From the NCBI GenBank assembly GCA_022749755.1, contig CM040447.1:16839087-16903086 (forward strand): 64,000 nt of DNA, read 5' to 3'. This stretch comes from Azadirachta indica (taxonomy: Eukaryota; Streptophyta; Magnoliopsida; Sapindales; Meliaceae). Position 1 is the first letter of the stretch. Each line of letters opens with the position of its first letter. Position numbers and translations under genes: made by a program. Positions 35,647-48,747 of this stretch are shown here, in pieces. The notes beneath the pieces were generated by a model, which had not been told where the DNA came from, did not search any database, and saw nothing but the letters and a program-made list of their open reading frames with translations.

Positions 35647-38179
35647 CAAACACTCACCCTACCCCTCATTCATTCTTATCCTTTGAATTCTTAATATAGA
35701 AAAAAGAAATTAAATAAACAATGAATGATTTAAGGTAAGAATGAAAATGGGAAGCTATATACATAAAGAGATAAAATATTATACTATATAAATTAATAAT
35801 TGAAGATAAAACAAACGGTTGCATACTGAATATGCATGAGTTGGTGTCATTGTACATATGATTAGTATTTTAATTAATTAATTTAAATTGTATTATAATT
35901 AATTAATTTAAATTAAAGTGATGAAAAGATATAATTATGTTGTGCTTTCATTTTGGATGGATGGATGGATGGATGGATGGATGGTTGGTGTGTGTACATC
36001 AGTGCTATACACCCACTTTGATTCCCTCCCCTAGAAATACCTATATTTTATATTAGTCCTTTAAAAAAACTGCATTATAACAGTAAATAATATATTATAA
36101 TCTATTCCATCTTCTTTTATTATATTTATATTTATATTTGCTAGTCCAAATTAGAGTCCAGTGAATCTTAAACCTTTGATTGACTTGTTGTTGATTTGGC
36201 CTAAGCTAAGTAGTTCAAGATTTGAAAAGTAAGTTTCAGGAAAATCTCACATGACATATGATATGTTCAAATGCTATTATTGCTGAGTGACTGTTGTTGA
36301 TCTAATTCACAATTAGCTATTGGTTTTCATCTTAATTAATTGGTATCAAGATGGATTATTATCAAAACAGTATAGTTTTTGACACTAATAAAGATAGAAT
36401 TAACTTTGATAATTCTAAGTTAATTCTAAGTTTCTCCTGCCTGAGCTGCTGCTGTTTGTGCATCTTTAAAGGCAATTTGTGATTAGTGTTGATAAATGGT
36501 GGCAGTTTTGATGCTGATGCGTGTATGCACATTTCAAGTCATTTTGTTTAAATTTTTTCTGATTTTGAGTGTGCTTTGATACTGCTGTGTATGTGCATGT
36601 TACAGGTCATTTGCTTTTATTTTTGTTGGTTTTGCTGATAGTCCTGTGTGTGCATGTATAACGTAGAATAGTCATTTATTTTTCCAATTTGAGTGTACTA
36701 CAAGAAAAATGAACTGCCTTGGTACATATTCTATATCAAGTAAACTCTTTATTGACTTTTATTTTTGTGTCAACATAAGTCACCTCGACACATTTCAACT
36801 GTCACAAGATATGACTCTTGAAATACGTGTCAAGAGGTACTAATACAATTTGTATCAAGAACTTTCAGCCAAATTTACAACTGTTGACATTTATTTGTTA
36901 GAAATTTATAACTTTTTTAAATTGTTGAACTATAATTCTTATTCTGTGTCATAATAATCTTTTGGTATTATATTTGTCATTATTCAATCAATTTATTAGT
37001 TGAGTGTATACCTAATATCAAAATTAAAATAAATACTAAATATGAAAAAGGTTTTATTAATAATATATTAATTGAATACTGAAGTACATTAATATCCAAA
37101 ATTCATAGAAGAAATACATAATATCCAAAAATGTATCACAATTACTACAGTAATTCACAAATCCAATAAATTATACAACACATGTATTGCTGGTGTGTAA
37201 CATATACATTAGGTAAATTGTAACCTTTTCGGCTAACTCCAAATTTCCAATAAATTTAGTAAATGTAGCCTGTACCAAAAAATAATAAATTTTTAAATAA
37301 AAAATAATATAAAACATAAGAAATATCTCGTATGCATCTAAAAAATTAAATAGAATAGGTAATAAAGTGAACACTTTTTATGATATAATTATTATTTTTG
37401 TCAAAAGCATGCATCTTTTCAAATCTAAGAATAAAACATTCTTATAAAAAGTAAAGCAAACAAAACTACAAATATAAATTAAGAATTATGTACACCAATT
37501 TCTCATTTTCAATTAAAAGATCCAAACGTACAAAACTTTTCAACTTAAATCAAGGAACAAGGAACCTAAAAAGTATTTGAATGGAAGTTTAGAATCAATG
37601 CGCACAACAAAATTCTAGATTTTCTTTAGTACTCTAATCTGTGCCCAATTTGTAAAGAAGTAATAATATCTCAACTAATTTTAAATTTCGTATATATATT
37701 AGTCAGTATATCCTCCATTATATTACATAATCTTGGATAAATTTGATTAAGTGCCAAGTCAAAAGCAGATGAGACAACTTCTTAAAATAAATTAAGAATG
37801 GACTTAAAAATAAATTTGAAAGCTACTCATAGTTAGAGGAAAAAATATCAAGACGTTACAAAACAATAGATCTGCAAGTTAGTAATTTGAGTATTTGTGT
37901 AAGAAATAATTACTTATGTTATAGTAATTCCAAAACCTGCAATTTTGATGAAACTGATTAAATCTGCAATTCTGCTATACTTTGCCATGAAGATTTTACC
38001 AACCCATTGGTCTGGTTTTAAATATGAGAGTTATTTAGTGTAGAATTAAAGAAAATACAGTATAATTCAATCCCAAGATGTAATAAAATCCAAATAGTAT
38101 GTATATTCTAACCAAGTTTATCAGCAAACAAGCAGAACAAGAAAGAAAGATTCAAGAAGACAAGAGTACCTGAAGCTGA

Positions 38180-38401
38180 TTAGGTAAAGCTGAGAATATC
38201 AATTTGAGCTTGCAAACAAGAACCAAGTTAAAAAACTCAATCAACAACAATTGCTCTATATGAAATGACACATTCAAGTACAAGATTGAATAAATTATAG
38301 AAAACCTGATAGCATCTTCTTGGATCAAACTAAGGGTCATTGAAAAGTTTAGCTTCTTGCAGAGTAACACCTTTCTCAATTCCCAAAAACGGAGAATACT
38401 C
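38180..38401 (-). pseudogene. Coatomer gamma-subunit fragment, copy 2
   Basis: Counterpart of 8934-9155, including the in-frame stop after LFNDP. Confidence 0.7.
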
Positions 38402-38426
38402 TATGGTTTAACAACAATAAGTGCAC

Positions 38427-38466
38427 CACACACACACACACACACACACAATAATACTCTATGGTT

Positions 38467-38495
<29 letters not shown>
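38427..38495. repeat. (CA)n and (TA)n microsatellites, copy 2
   Basis: Counterpart of 9178-9243. The CA run is shorter and the TA run longer here. Confidence 0.85.
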
Positions 38496-38497
<2 letters not shown>

Positions 38498-39876
38498 ATA
38501 CAATTTCTATGGAGCCATAATAATCTATTAATTTTTTAAAAAAAAAAGAGAGAAAAGAAAAATAAATGAATATACTTTAATTTCATGTATTGAAGACTTA
38601 TGAAATAAAGTGGGTTGAAAAGACAATGTTGTATTTAGTTGCAAGAAAATTAAGTGAATTAGTAATATCCAACTAATACTTTAAAACAATTTACACTATA
38701 AAAAGAAAGTAACTGTAATTTTCCATGAAGATTAAAAGAATACCTCAGCTGAGGTCCCCTTTCATTTTGCAGCTCCATTAATTCATGTAACTATAGAATT
38801 TTTGTTTCATTTACTACACCCAAGGTTTTAGGAAGTATAAACTTATTTTATCAATCTTGAAGTGATAAACTTAATGTTTAAGTTGAATAACCAGTACTAA
38901 GAACCAAAATAGAAAAATATAATCAACTAGCAATTGAAAGCTAGAACACTTAAGATTCCAATAACGAAAGCAAGATAGGATGACAATAGGTTGAAAACAT
39001 TTTTTCCAAGTAAATGGCAAAAATGAAAAATCCAAAACTATTTCTGGATGAACTTCTACAATTCTATTGTCCTTGACAAGTAAACTCATTGCTTTCAATG
39101 ATAAAACACAAAAAACTCTATCAATACCATTGTTCTATTTTTTTCCATTAATTTATGAACCTAATATACCATTAGCCTAGAAACAAGTTACCCTCACAAG
39201 CTGTTTATCCAAGACTATATTAATTGAGTATTTGATGAACTCTCGCATCTTTGTTACCCTTAAATGCCAAATGGAAGATGAATATGAGATTCATAAAAAT
39301 AATTTCAAAATTTTTTAAGGGAAATTGCATTAAGCAATGAATTTTGTCTCTATTATATAAAGGTGCAAATAGAGGTGTTTAAAATATTTAAACCATCTAC
39401 ATTTTTAATCCAAAAATTTTTCTCTATTAATCTATTTAAATAGTAACCATATTGCAGTTGTCCTCTTGTCATGAAGATAAAAAAATACAAATAATTGCTC
39501 AAAGAAAAATGTACATGAAAATTACCAATAAATTGAAAACTAATGACTCAGTATTCCCCCACTAGAACCAATTAGATGAAACTCAATCTTTGTATTCAAA
39601 CCTAGTAATCTTTTTTATCCAAGTATTCAACATTGTGGACAAGATGAATAAGGCAAAATTAAAAAATCCAAAATTACCAAACACCAGAACATCCAACAAA
39701 AGAAACTGAACAAATGAAGCAATTGAGAAGAATAAGGAGAAAAGGATGAAGATAATCTCCATCATGAAGAAAGAAAATCAATAAATAATTATAGAAAGAA
39801 AGGAAAAGGAAAATCCAAGAATTTCGGTTTCATGGTAACGTCTAATAATAAATTAGGTAAGTTATAAAGAGAGCAC

Positions 39877-40000
39877 CTTAACAGCGGTAGCAATAGCTTC
39901 AATAATGGCATCAAGAGCAGAGGCTAGTGTGCCCAGCCCAATCGAAGGCATCTTAGCTTCTGTGTTCACTTTGAAGAAACAATTTCTTAAACCATTCGTA
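39877..40000 (-). pseudogene. Aldo-keto reductase exon fragment, copy 2
   Basis: Counterpart of 10628-10751 with the same reading (NTEAKMPSIGLGT) and the same splice-like borders. Confidence 0.55.
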
Positions 40001-41436
40001 TCTGAATAAAAGCACAGTTCAATTCAATTTAAAAACTTTAATGCCATTGACAAAGAGATTTGACGACCAATAAACAATGAAAGCTTTGATGAGATTAATG
40101 CTAAGGTTGAGGCTAATGAGAAAGAGATTGAAGAAGGGTGAAGAGAGACGGCAATGAAGAGGCATGGGTGGAGAGACTGTGGTGATGAGTTATTGATGGA
40201 ATTGAAAGAAAAAAAGAGTTAGGGTTTCAAATTAAGGAGAATGAAATTTGGTTAAGTTTAAAGTAGTTACTAAAGTGCATAGAGAAAGGTTTTTTTTTTT
40301 TTTTTTTAATTCTTTCAAAATGTCGTCATTTCATCTGGTCACTCCGACGTTGTTTATTAAACCAATTACGTCTGACTAATATATATCAAAAATACCTGAC
40401 GCATTTTTCAATGTGTCAAACCTGTGCCAATAAATACAACTAAAGTAAAATGTGCCATGCAATGGTCAAGAATTTATAATACCTAAATTAAGCATCAAAC
40501 TCTTTTGTCAAGTTAACTCTTTCTTGTAGTCAATAAACAACAACGTGCTACTGTTTGGTTGGTGTTGAGGCCATTTTTTTTTTATTTTTTCAGATCTTTG
40601 GCATTGATATTTTGTTGATTTGGCAGGATGAGGAGCTCGAAGATGCAATGAATGGTGTTTTTGGGGCTGCTTGATTTGTGTATGGTAATTGTAAGAAGTT
40701 AGATTACTGGTTGTGTTGTTGGAGCAAAATTGACAGTGTTTTCTGTGTGTGTTGGCATTGGCAGTGTTGTGGGAGTTGCAAATACTGAGTTTTGGGAGCC
40801 ATGTTGGTTGTGTGCAGAGCTTTATTAGCAATGTGTGTAAAGGTCATTCCGCAAGTGTATATATATTAAGCTGGGAAGCCTAAGTAGCTGTTACAATTAA
40901 ATGACCAAGTCCACTGTATTCGTTTTATTTTATAACTTTTTCATAGACTTGATATGACATTCAGTGTTACAACTTCAATAGGTATTTGAATTGAGGGCAA
41001 ACTTGACTTTTCACCCAAATTGGATGTTCCCAAACGGAAAAGTAAATTTCCGTCAAATGGGAGGGGAGGCATATATGAATTAGGTCATACATTCTCTCTA
41101 CTTGTTATTTTGGCAAACCTTAGGGGAGCAATGTGAAAATTGTCCCAAAATTAATTAAATGGAATGATAACATGTAATTGTACTTTAAATCTGTAAGTTT
41201 AAATAATTTTAAATTATTTCAGTTCCTTCATAAGATAAATATATTAAATATCAAATTTATCTTGGTTGAGCCAATATTCTTTGCATTACTAATTATAGAT
41301 AATTATTTTTACATGTATATATGATAATTCTATATTTTTTTTTGTGATAGTTTTTATGTACATAGTAATGTTTTGTTCTTCATTGTGACCTTTAAACCAT
41401 CTATTAAACATTGTAAAATACCATAATGTATGAACA

Positions 41437-41930
41437 GGAATGAAAACTAGAACTGCTTGCTACTGTTTCTTGGCACTGGCTGTGCTATAGTTTATTGTTA
41501 CTTGCTATTGTTTTCTACCCTTGCTTGTGCTGTTTTCTGTTTGTGCTGGCTGCGCTGCAGTTTACTGCTGCTTTCCACTGTATTCTAGTACTGGTTGTGC
41601 TGTAGTTTACTGCTGCTTGCTACTGTTTTTTTTTTTTGTTGCTTGAGCTGGTTGTACTGTAGTTTATGGCTGCTTGCTACTGTTTTCTGCTGTTGCTTGT
41701 GCTTGCTGTGCTGTAGTTTATCGCTGCTTGATACTGTTTTCTGGTGCTGGCTGTGCAGCAGTTTGCTACTGCTTGCTACTGTTGTCTGCTGTTGCTCGTG
41801 TTGTTTTCTACTAGTTGAATTGGCTTGTGCTATGTTTTGGCTGCAGGTTTGGTTGGTTTGTGCTGTTTTTTGGCTGCAGGTTTGGTTGGCTTGTACTATA
41901 TTTTGCTGCATATTTGGCTGGGCTGCATGT
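41437..41930 (+). repeat. TG/GCT-rich minisatellite, copy 2
   Basis: Counterpart of 12190-12683. Poly-T lengths differ. Confidence 0.85.
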
Positions 41931-42323
41931 TTATCTCGATTGGTTTACTCAAAGGCAACCCCTCATTGCCAATGATTTCTTTCAATGTTCATCACTTGCT
42001 TGCCGCCAGTGTTATGGTTGCTACACACTTCATGGATAATACGTAAGTTCTTTTTTTTTTTTTTTTTTTCGGTTTCTTTTTTTTTTTTTTTCGGTTTCTT
42101 ATTTATGAATTCTTCATTCTGATATCTGTATCTGGATTTCTTTGTGTTTTAATTATAAGATTCCTATAATTGTTTTGTCCTCATAGATGTCTTTTAAAAA
42201 TTGGATGATTAATTCTCTTTCTGTTGCTCATTTTTATTTAATTACTAATGTAATCCAATCTTGCCGAACTTTACAGACCTACTAACTTGAAATGCGCAAG
42301 CTTTAAGGTTGGACCTTTTGGTA
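41931..42323 (+). pseudogene. Plant P/U-type cyclin fragment, copy 2
   Basis: Counterpart of 12684-13075 (FNVHHLLAASVMVATHFMDN, donor GTAAGT at about 42042, acceptor TTTACAG at about 42276). The intron-like poly-T segment differs from copy 1 by homopolymer lengths and an extra CGGTTTCTT-type unit. Confidence 0.55.
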
Positions 42324-43788
42324 CCAAGTTTACTTTAGATCAATTTTCGTTTATATATAATAGACCTTACAGTAGTTAAACTTTTGCTTGATTAAGTTTT
42401 TCAAGCTTTTGTAGGGTCTGAGATACCACCTAACTGCATGACATGATCTCAACTTTGATTTTTGGGTTGGTAAACCTTAGGAATCTTCATATTGATTCTG
42501 ATTATTGGCGCGGCCACACCATGCAAGCAGCTCATAATCATCAGCTTTTGATTTTCTCGCACTTTGGTCTTTGAAACTTTTGCGCTTTAGTTCTCATTTT
42601 CTTTCCGACTTTTTTGACCCCTTTTTTTCAAGCTGTTTTTATTTTGAATGACAGTTTGCTATCTTTTCTTTTCTTTATAAGATACTAAAATTCATTAAAT
42701 ATTAATAAAACTTGAGGATTTATAAAACAATTCAAATTTTAAAGTGATCAATAAGTGCGTATTATACACACTTATTAATTACTTTTGTTATTTTGAATTG
42801 TAACTACTAACATTACAGATATTGTTATAGGCAACTGACGAATATCAACAACTTTACGGTACAACGAATTTTTATCAAGAGCTTTACAGTGCAGTTATCC
42901 AATCCTGAAAGCAATGGTAAAATGAGCATCCCAAATAACTTTACTGTTCTTGATACAGTATGATCATAGATTCAAAGGAGAGGGGTCTTATCAAATGGTT
43001 GTCATTGTCCAATGAAGTGCCTACAGTTTGCATCCTAGATGGATAAAAAATGTAAAGTTTATGCTTAAATTTATTATTGTACTTGTTCTTATTATTAGAT
43101 ATATGTTAGTACTTCATAGCCAAGTTTATACTTATAGAACTTCTGTTATTTAATTGTATGACTCACCTGTAAATTATTGTATATTGAATTGTGTTTTGGA
43201 CTGTAAGTTTAATTTTCAATGTTTAATTTATAATATTTACACTGTGGGTCAATCTTCATTATTATATTGCTATTAAAAATTAATTTGGATATTAGAAAAA
43301 TAAATATTGATATCGTTATTAACAATAAAAATTCATTTTTAATTTTTTTATTTAAAAAAATATTTATTGATACCAATGTTATATCAGTAAACAATCAATA
43401 ATATGATAGAAATCTAAATAACTCAAACATTGAAAAAACATCAATGGTTTGGTTTAAGATACAATAAAAGTTGATAATTTTGATGTGACACTTTATTTAA
43501 TGTCAACGTTTACTTACAAGGGTTTCTAAGTTATCTATAATTAGTAACAATAAAACATATTTACTAATACTAAAAAACTATCAATAAAGGCTATTTTTCT
43601 ACTAGTGTATAAATTAGAATCATAATCTACTATAAATTAACAAAATAATTGATGTCATTTATGCAATTTTTGGATTTATTGTTTCTTTAATTATTGATAA
43701 TTCTCCATTATATTCAGAGAGTATTTGTCGAATCATGTAAAATACCGAACACTTCTATATTTATGCCAAATTTTAAGGGCATACGTCA
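42324..43788. other. AT-rich DNA without a recognised gene, copy 2
   Basis: Counterpart of 13076-14534, including the orphan CACTA-like terminus at about 43597-43610. Confidence 0.5.
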
Positions 43789-44571
43789 TGTCACGCGCTG
43801 GGAACTGAGGCGGAAATTCCAGCACATGCGGCACTTGAACTAGCTGATTACCACTGCCCAAGTAAGTCCTTAATTCTCCCAAGATCAATTTGTGTGTGTG
43901 TGTTGCAAGAATGGCAGTGAGCAGTGTTAATTTGGTGCTCAATTTGGGAGCAAAATGGAGAAGAAGAAGAAGCAACGTGAGAAGCAAATGGAAGAGAGAA
44001 ATGGGTCTCTTTTTTTTCATTACATTTCACTATACAATATATATGCACAAATGGATGGCCATGATTAACTCTATACAAGCACTATCAATGGCCAAGATGT
44101 GTCCACATTTACAACATTTACAAGAAGACAAGAAATATCCTACCTACCACCATTAAACACAACATTGGGTCTATTGGATCACACTCTAAAGAAACCAAGC
44201 TAAACTACTAAGCCAAACCAAGTGCTGTCCAGCTTGCTCCTTGCATGTGTCTTGCTGTCCAGCCCAAATGGTGCTTCTAAGGATGCTTGTGGTGGTTGCT
44301 TCCAAGGCCCACTGACTTGCCTAGCCTCGGTTGACACGGTAGGATGTCGGGCACGCTCCCGTTCCGCTTCGCTCTCCCCCGAACTGCTCTTGGAACTTGA
44401 TGTCCGCTCGCGGGGGGTACTGTTCACCAGCACACTGTTCACCCGCGAGTGTAAGCTCTCCGTCGAGAGGGTAGGCGACTCCGGAACTTGGGTGCGCTTG
44501 TTCTGCGAGGAGCGCGCTCTTGTGCTCTTGCGCTTTCGGCGGTTCCGCTTCCGAACCGGCGGCATGTGACA
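43789..44571 (-). repeat. 3' LTR of the Gag-protease element, copy 2
   Basis: Counterpart of 14535-15316. It has six instead of five G's at about 44411-44417, which changes the frame of the element's tail. Confidence 0.93.
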
Positions 44572-46474
44572 CTCTCCCCCACCGAAGTGCTTGACGCCCT
44601 CGTCAAGCTCACTGTCGTGGTCTTGAGCTTGCACCGCAGCGTTCCGCTTTCTTCTATGCGAACGGGCATGAACTGAGCGCGCTGCATCAGAACTCTGTCC
44701 ATGGGTGCTAGAAGAGGGAGTACCATCTTGCTTCTTACCCATTGAGCAAGTCTCCTCTCTGTGCATAACCTGGAAAACTGAAAACGCACTGCCGCTAACT
44801 CGAATTCTGTCAATCGGCACCTTGTGTCGCTTCCCGGCATCATGAAATTCAATGCATCCATCCTCAGTAAAGCTGAAGGGCAACAACCTATCAATGAAAT
44901 CGTCGCCCAACACTAGCTGGAAGTCGCTCATCGGTACCACGGTGAAGTCGATGTTGCCTTCCCATGTTCCGACCCTGATCGAGACTCTCCGAGCAACTCC
45001 ACTAATTGGCCGGCAAGGCTGATTCACTACTTGGATCCACCCCGGCTCTTCACTCAGCACTAAACCCAACTGTTTTGCCAATTTTTCTGCAATCAAGCAA
45101 TGGTTAGCGCCACTGTCAATGAATGCTTTGAAGCTCGACCCTTTGATGCCAACATCCACATACATCAATGTTTTTTTCCGGGCTTCGGCTTCTCCGCTGA
45201 ATTGGCCTCGGACGTCTCTGCCTCGCACGCCTTTTTGGCCTTCATTGCGTTGAGGATGCGCATCGCTCCAACCCGAGCATCCTCATCCGACTTAAACGAA
45301 CTCAGCATGGCATTGAGGCGGTTCCGTTGCGGGCACTCTTTCGTGTGATGATCCCCGCTGCACAAGTAGCACGTCCACTGCTTCCGCTCGCGCTGCTTGT
45401 CAAACTGCCCCTTACTGCTATCTCGCTGGTCGAGAGCTTTTGGTGGCCGCCCCGTCTCATATTGGGGTCCCGACTTGTGAGGCTTCACTCCCCCACCTTT
45501 GTCATGGCCACTCTTAGGCGGGCTTCGGTTCCGGTCTCGTTTCGGAGACTCTTGGCGACGCTCAACCAAGGATTCTGCCGCTGCTATTGCCGAGGCAAGG
45601 TCTTGGAATTCCTTCTCCTCAACTCTTGCTCTGCCCATTGCTGTAACCCATCCATGAAGAACAGCAACCGGCTTTTCTCCGGCATGTCAGTGATCTCGAG
45701 CATGAGCGAATTATACTCCCGCACATACTCCGCAATTGACCCCTGCTGCCTAAACCCTCGGAGCTTCTTTATTGCAGCTTCCTCAGCATTCTCCGGATAG
45801 AATTGTCTCTTCAATTCACCCTTGAATACCTCCCAAGTGTCAATCCGGCACAAACCCCTCTCCATCTCTGTATGTCGGCGTCTCCACCATAGCGCCGCAT
45901 CACCATCGAAATAGAGAGTAGCGGTACTGATTCGGAGCCCATCTTCGTACATCTGGATGGCGTCGAAGTAACGCTCCATCATCCATAGGAAAGTGTCGAT
46001 TTCCTTGGCATCCCGCTTGCCTTTAAACTTGGGCGGATCCAGAACCTTAATTCTCGATGCGCTGCTCGCACCTACGCCCGAAGCGATGGCGGTTTTACAA
46101 AGCGTAAGGTCCTGCCTAACCTCCGCTAATTCTGCCTTGACAGAACCCAATTCAACATTGATTCTCTCCTGAAATTCATCCATGGCCAACCTCATGGAAT
46201 CTGCGAATGTGTCGAAAACATGTTGGAGTCGGCTTTCGACACCAGCAACATCACTTTCTGCCTCTCGCTGACTTGCTCTGTCATCTAGCGTATCCAAACG
46301 CTCATGGATGTCGCCCAAGGAAAGCTCAAGCCTCGCCAATCTAGCGTCAAATGAGCTTACCATCTCCTTGGACCTAGCTCTCTCCTTTCCCCCTCTTCTT
46401 GAGCTTTGAACACGCCCACATTCTTCCTGCACTACCTCCACAACACCACTAGCTTCTACATCCTTGGCTGCCAT
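44200..46474 (-). pseudogene. gag-protease reading frame, copy 2 (less broken)
   Basis: Gag is open from ATG 46474 to 45584: 296 residues with a coiled-coil-like N-terminus and a full Retrotrans_gag domain ending EQELRRR. A 1-nt shift near 45620, shared with copy 1, separates it from the frame holding the knuckle CYLCSGDHHTKEC (45638-45165). Two extra T's at about 45171-45178, absent in copy 1, separate that from the protease frame (DSGANHCLIAEKL, LGDDFIDRLLPF, then an Arg/Ser-rich tail). The tail runs on through the polypurine tract and into the 3' LTR to 44200. Apart from the shared shift, each break in one copy is intact in the other. Confidence 0.85.
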
Positions 46475-46735
46475 GATTCAAGTTTACAACCAACTATCCA
46501 CAAACAACACAAATTTTGCAATGATTCACCAACAACCAGCAAACCACTACCCAGAAAATTCCACAATCATAGCAACAAACCAAGTATGAAAACCCAGAAA
46601 TTCCAGCCACAACACAAGAGCCAAAATTTCCACAACCTAGGGTCTCTAGCTAGTGTAATCTTCCAAAATCAGTGAGGAACAAGTTGCAGAGATGCTTACC
46701 ACACAAAACCCACACAAATCTGCTCTAATACCAAC

Positions 46736-47517
46736 TGTCACGCGCTGGGAACTGAGGCAGAAATTCCAACACATGCGGCACTTGAACTAGCTGATTACCA
46801 CTGTCCAAGTAAGCCCTTAATTCTCCCAAGATCAATTTGTGTGTGTGTTGCAAGAATGGCAGTGAGCAGTGTTAATTTGGTGCTCAATTTGGGAGCAAAA
46901 TGGAGAAGAAGAAGAAGCAACGTGAGAAGCAAATGGAAGAGAGAAATGGGTCTCTTTTTTTTCATTACATTTCACTATACAATATATATGCACAAATGGA
47001 TGGCCATGATTAACTCTATACAAGCACTATCAATGGCCAAGATGTGTCCACATTTACAACATTTACAAGAAGACAAGAAATATCCTACCTACCACCATTA
47101 AACACAACATTGGGCCTATTGGATCACACTCTAAGGAAACCAAGCTAAACTACTAAGCCAAACCAAGTGCTGTCCAGCTTGCTCCTTGCATGTGTCTTGC
47201 TGCCCAGCCCAAATGGTGCTTCTAAGGATGCTTGTGGTGGTTGCTTCCAAGGCCCACTGACTTGCCTAGCCTCGGTTGACACGGTAGGATGTCGGGCACG
47301 CTCCCGTTCCGCTCCGCTCTCCCCCCCGAACTGCTCTTGGAACTTGATGTCCGCTCGCGGGGGTACTGTTCACCAGCACACTGTTCACCCGCGAGTGTAA
47401 GCTCTCCGTCGAGAGGGTAGGCGACTCCGGAACTTGGGCGCGCTTGTTCTGCGAGGAGCGCGCTCTTGTGCTCTTGCGCTTTCGGCGGTTCCGCTTCCGA
47501 ACCGGCGGCACGTGACA
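46736..47517 (-). repeat. 5' LTR of the Gag-protease element, copy 2
   Basis: Counterpart of 17483-18262, with two extra C's at about 47321-47328. Confidence 0.93.
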
Positions 47518-47725
47518 GTCAATACCCCTTTCAATTAGTGACAGATAGTAATGTTGACATCTGGGATAGCAATAGGTTGAAGAACCCAATTTCTAGCCCT
47601 ATCTTCGATTGGGTAGAAGATCTTCATCCCTAACCCATCCTTGATTTGGCTAAATTAGGGATGGGCCTGGATGTTCTTGATTTAAGTCAAGGATCCCCAC
47701 GAGTTCGGACTTAATTTTGATTCTA

Positions 47726-48087
47726 TTTGGTCGTTTGGGTTGTCACAACTACTGCCATTGATTGCCATTGACTATTATCTAATATTATCCGTTTCAGTCA
47801 TAATAGATATTTGAGCTATCATTAGCCATTGATTATTCTGTTTTCACTCTACACAATAATATAATTACCATTATTATTTGAGCCGTCATTTGTCATGGAT
47901 TTGAAATTGAATTTTTTGTACCTAAAACATTCAACTTCAGATCGGTAAATGATTACTTAAATGATGATACTAATTATTGTGTAGAGAATTCAATAAGAGT
48001 TTGAATGATATTTATAGTCATCCAAACGAATGAAATTAGACAATAATCAATGATAATCAATAGAGGTCAATGATGGTTATGGCGGTG
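47726..48087. mobile_element. Foldback/MITE-like element, copy 2
   Basis: Counterpart of 18471-18832. Confidence 0.55.
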
Positions 48088-48747
48088 GATAGTACATAAA
48101 GGATTTAATTGGTTAAATTAAAATATTATAAACTTTTGTTTTAAGGATTTGATTGACTAAAATGAAAACTATAATACCTTTTATAATGTATCAAAAAAAA
48201 TAAATACATTTGTAATTAAGCAAAAAGAATTTGAATTTATCTTTGAGTAATTGGGGAAGGCTGGAAAAAGAGGTCCATCCCCTTTCCCCATTTGATTTTA
48301 ACATGGGGATGGGCTCTCATTCCCATCCCTAACACAATCCCTATTTTATCCTGAGGTGGCTCCTTGATCTCTAACTTGAACAGGGTGGTCCCTTGGCCCC
48401 GAAGAAGTTTTGTCATCCCTAGTTAACATCGATAATTTGTGTACTTATAAATATAACCCAAGTTTCTTATTGTAAAAAATATATCACCACTTGTTTTCAC
48501 TACGAAGTAAGTCAATAAAATTCTCTTCACAAATCGAGTCAATTCGTTGTTTACTTTCTTACCAATCAAACAACTTATTCAATGATAGAAGACATTTTGA
48601 TATGCCCACAACACTACATAAAATCATAACTTCAAATTACTAAAATAATCAAAAAACGTAAAAAAGAGTTGCAACAAACTCGTAGAGGAAGGATAAACTG
48701 GTTGAGAACACAATAGTTGAGATAGGAAACACACATACATATCTCTT

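Larger units (their letters stand above)
36696..40531 (+). mobile_element. CACTA-like element nested in the MULE, copy 2
   Basis: Counterpart of 7449-11283 with the same ACTACAAGAAA termini. Confidence 0.5.
35012..40674 (+). other. Possible two-exon small gene in the MULE, copy 2
   Basis: Same reading, donor and acceptor as 5766-11426. No change in either exon between copies. Confidence 0.22.
34744..41146 (+). mobile_element. Mutator-like element, copy 2
   Basis: Counterpart of 5497-11898 with the same inverted repeats and the same 9-bp AAAATTAAT flanks (34735-34743 and 41147-41155). It differs by small indels, for example GGGAATTTT against GGGAAATTTT at the left tip and a rearranged stretch at about 36409-36420. 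Confidence 0.88.
43789..47517 (-). mobile_element. Non-autonomous Gag-protease LTR retrotransposon, copy 2
   Basis: Counterpart of 14535-18262. LTRs are 43789-44571 (3') and 46736-47517 (5'), flanked by GTCA at 43785-43788 and 47518-47521. The primer-binding site is at 46722-46733 and the polypurine tract at 44572-44583. It shares the LTR-to-LTR substitutions seen in copy 1, so the insertion is older than the duplication event. Confidence 0.92.
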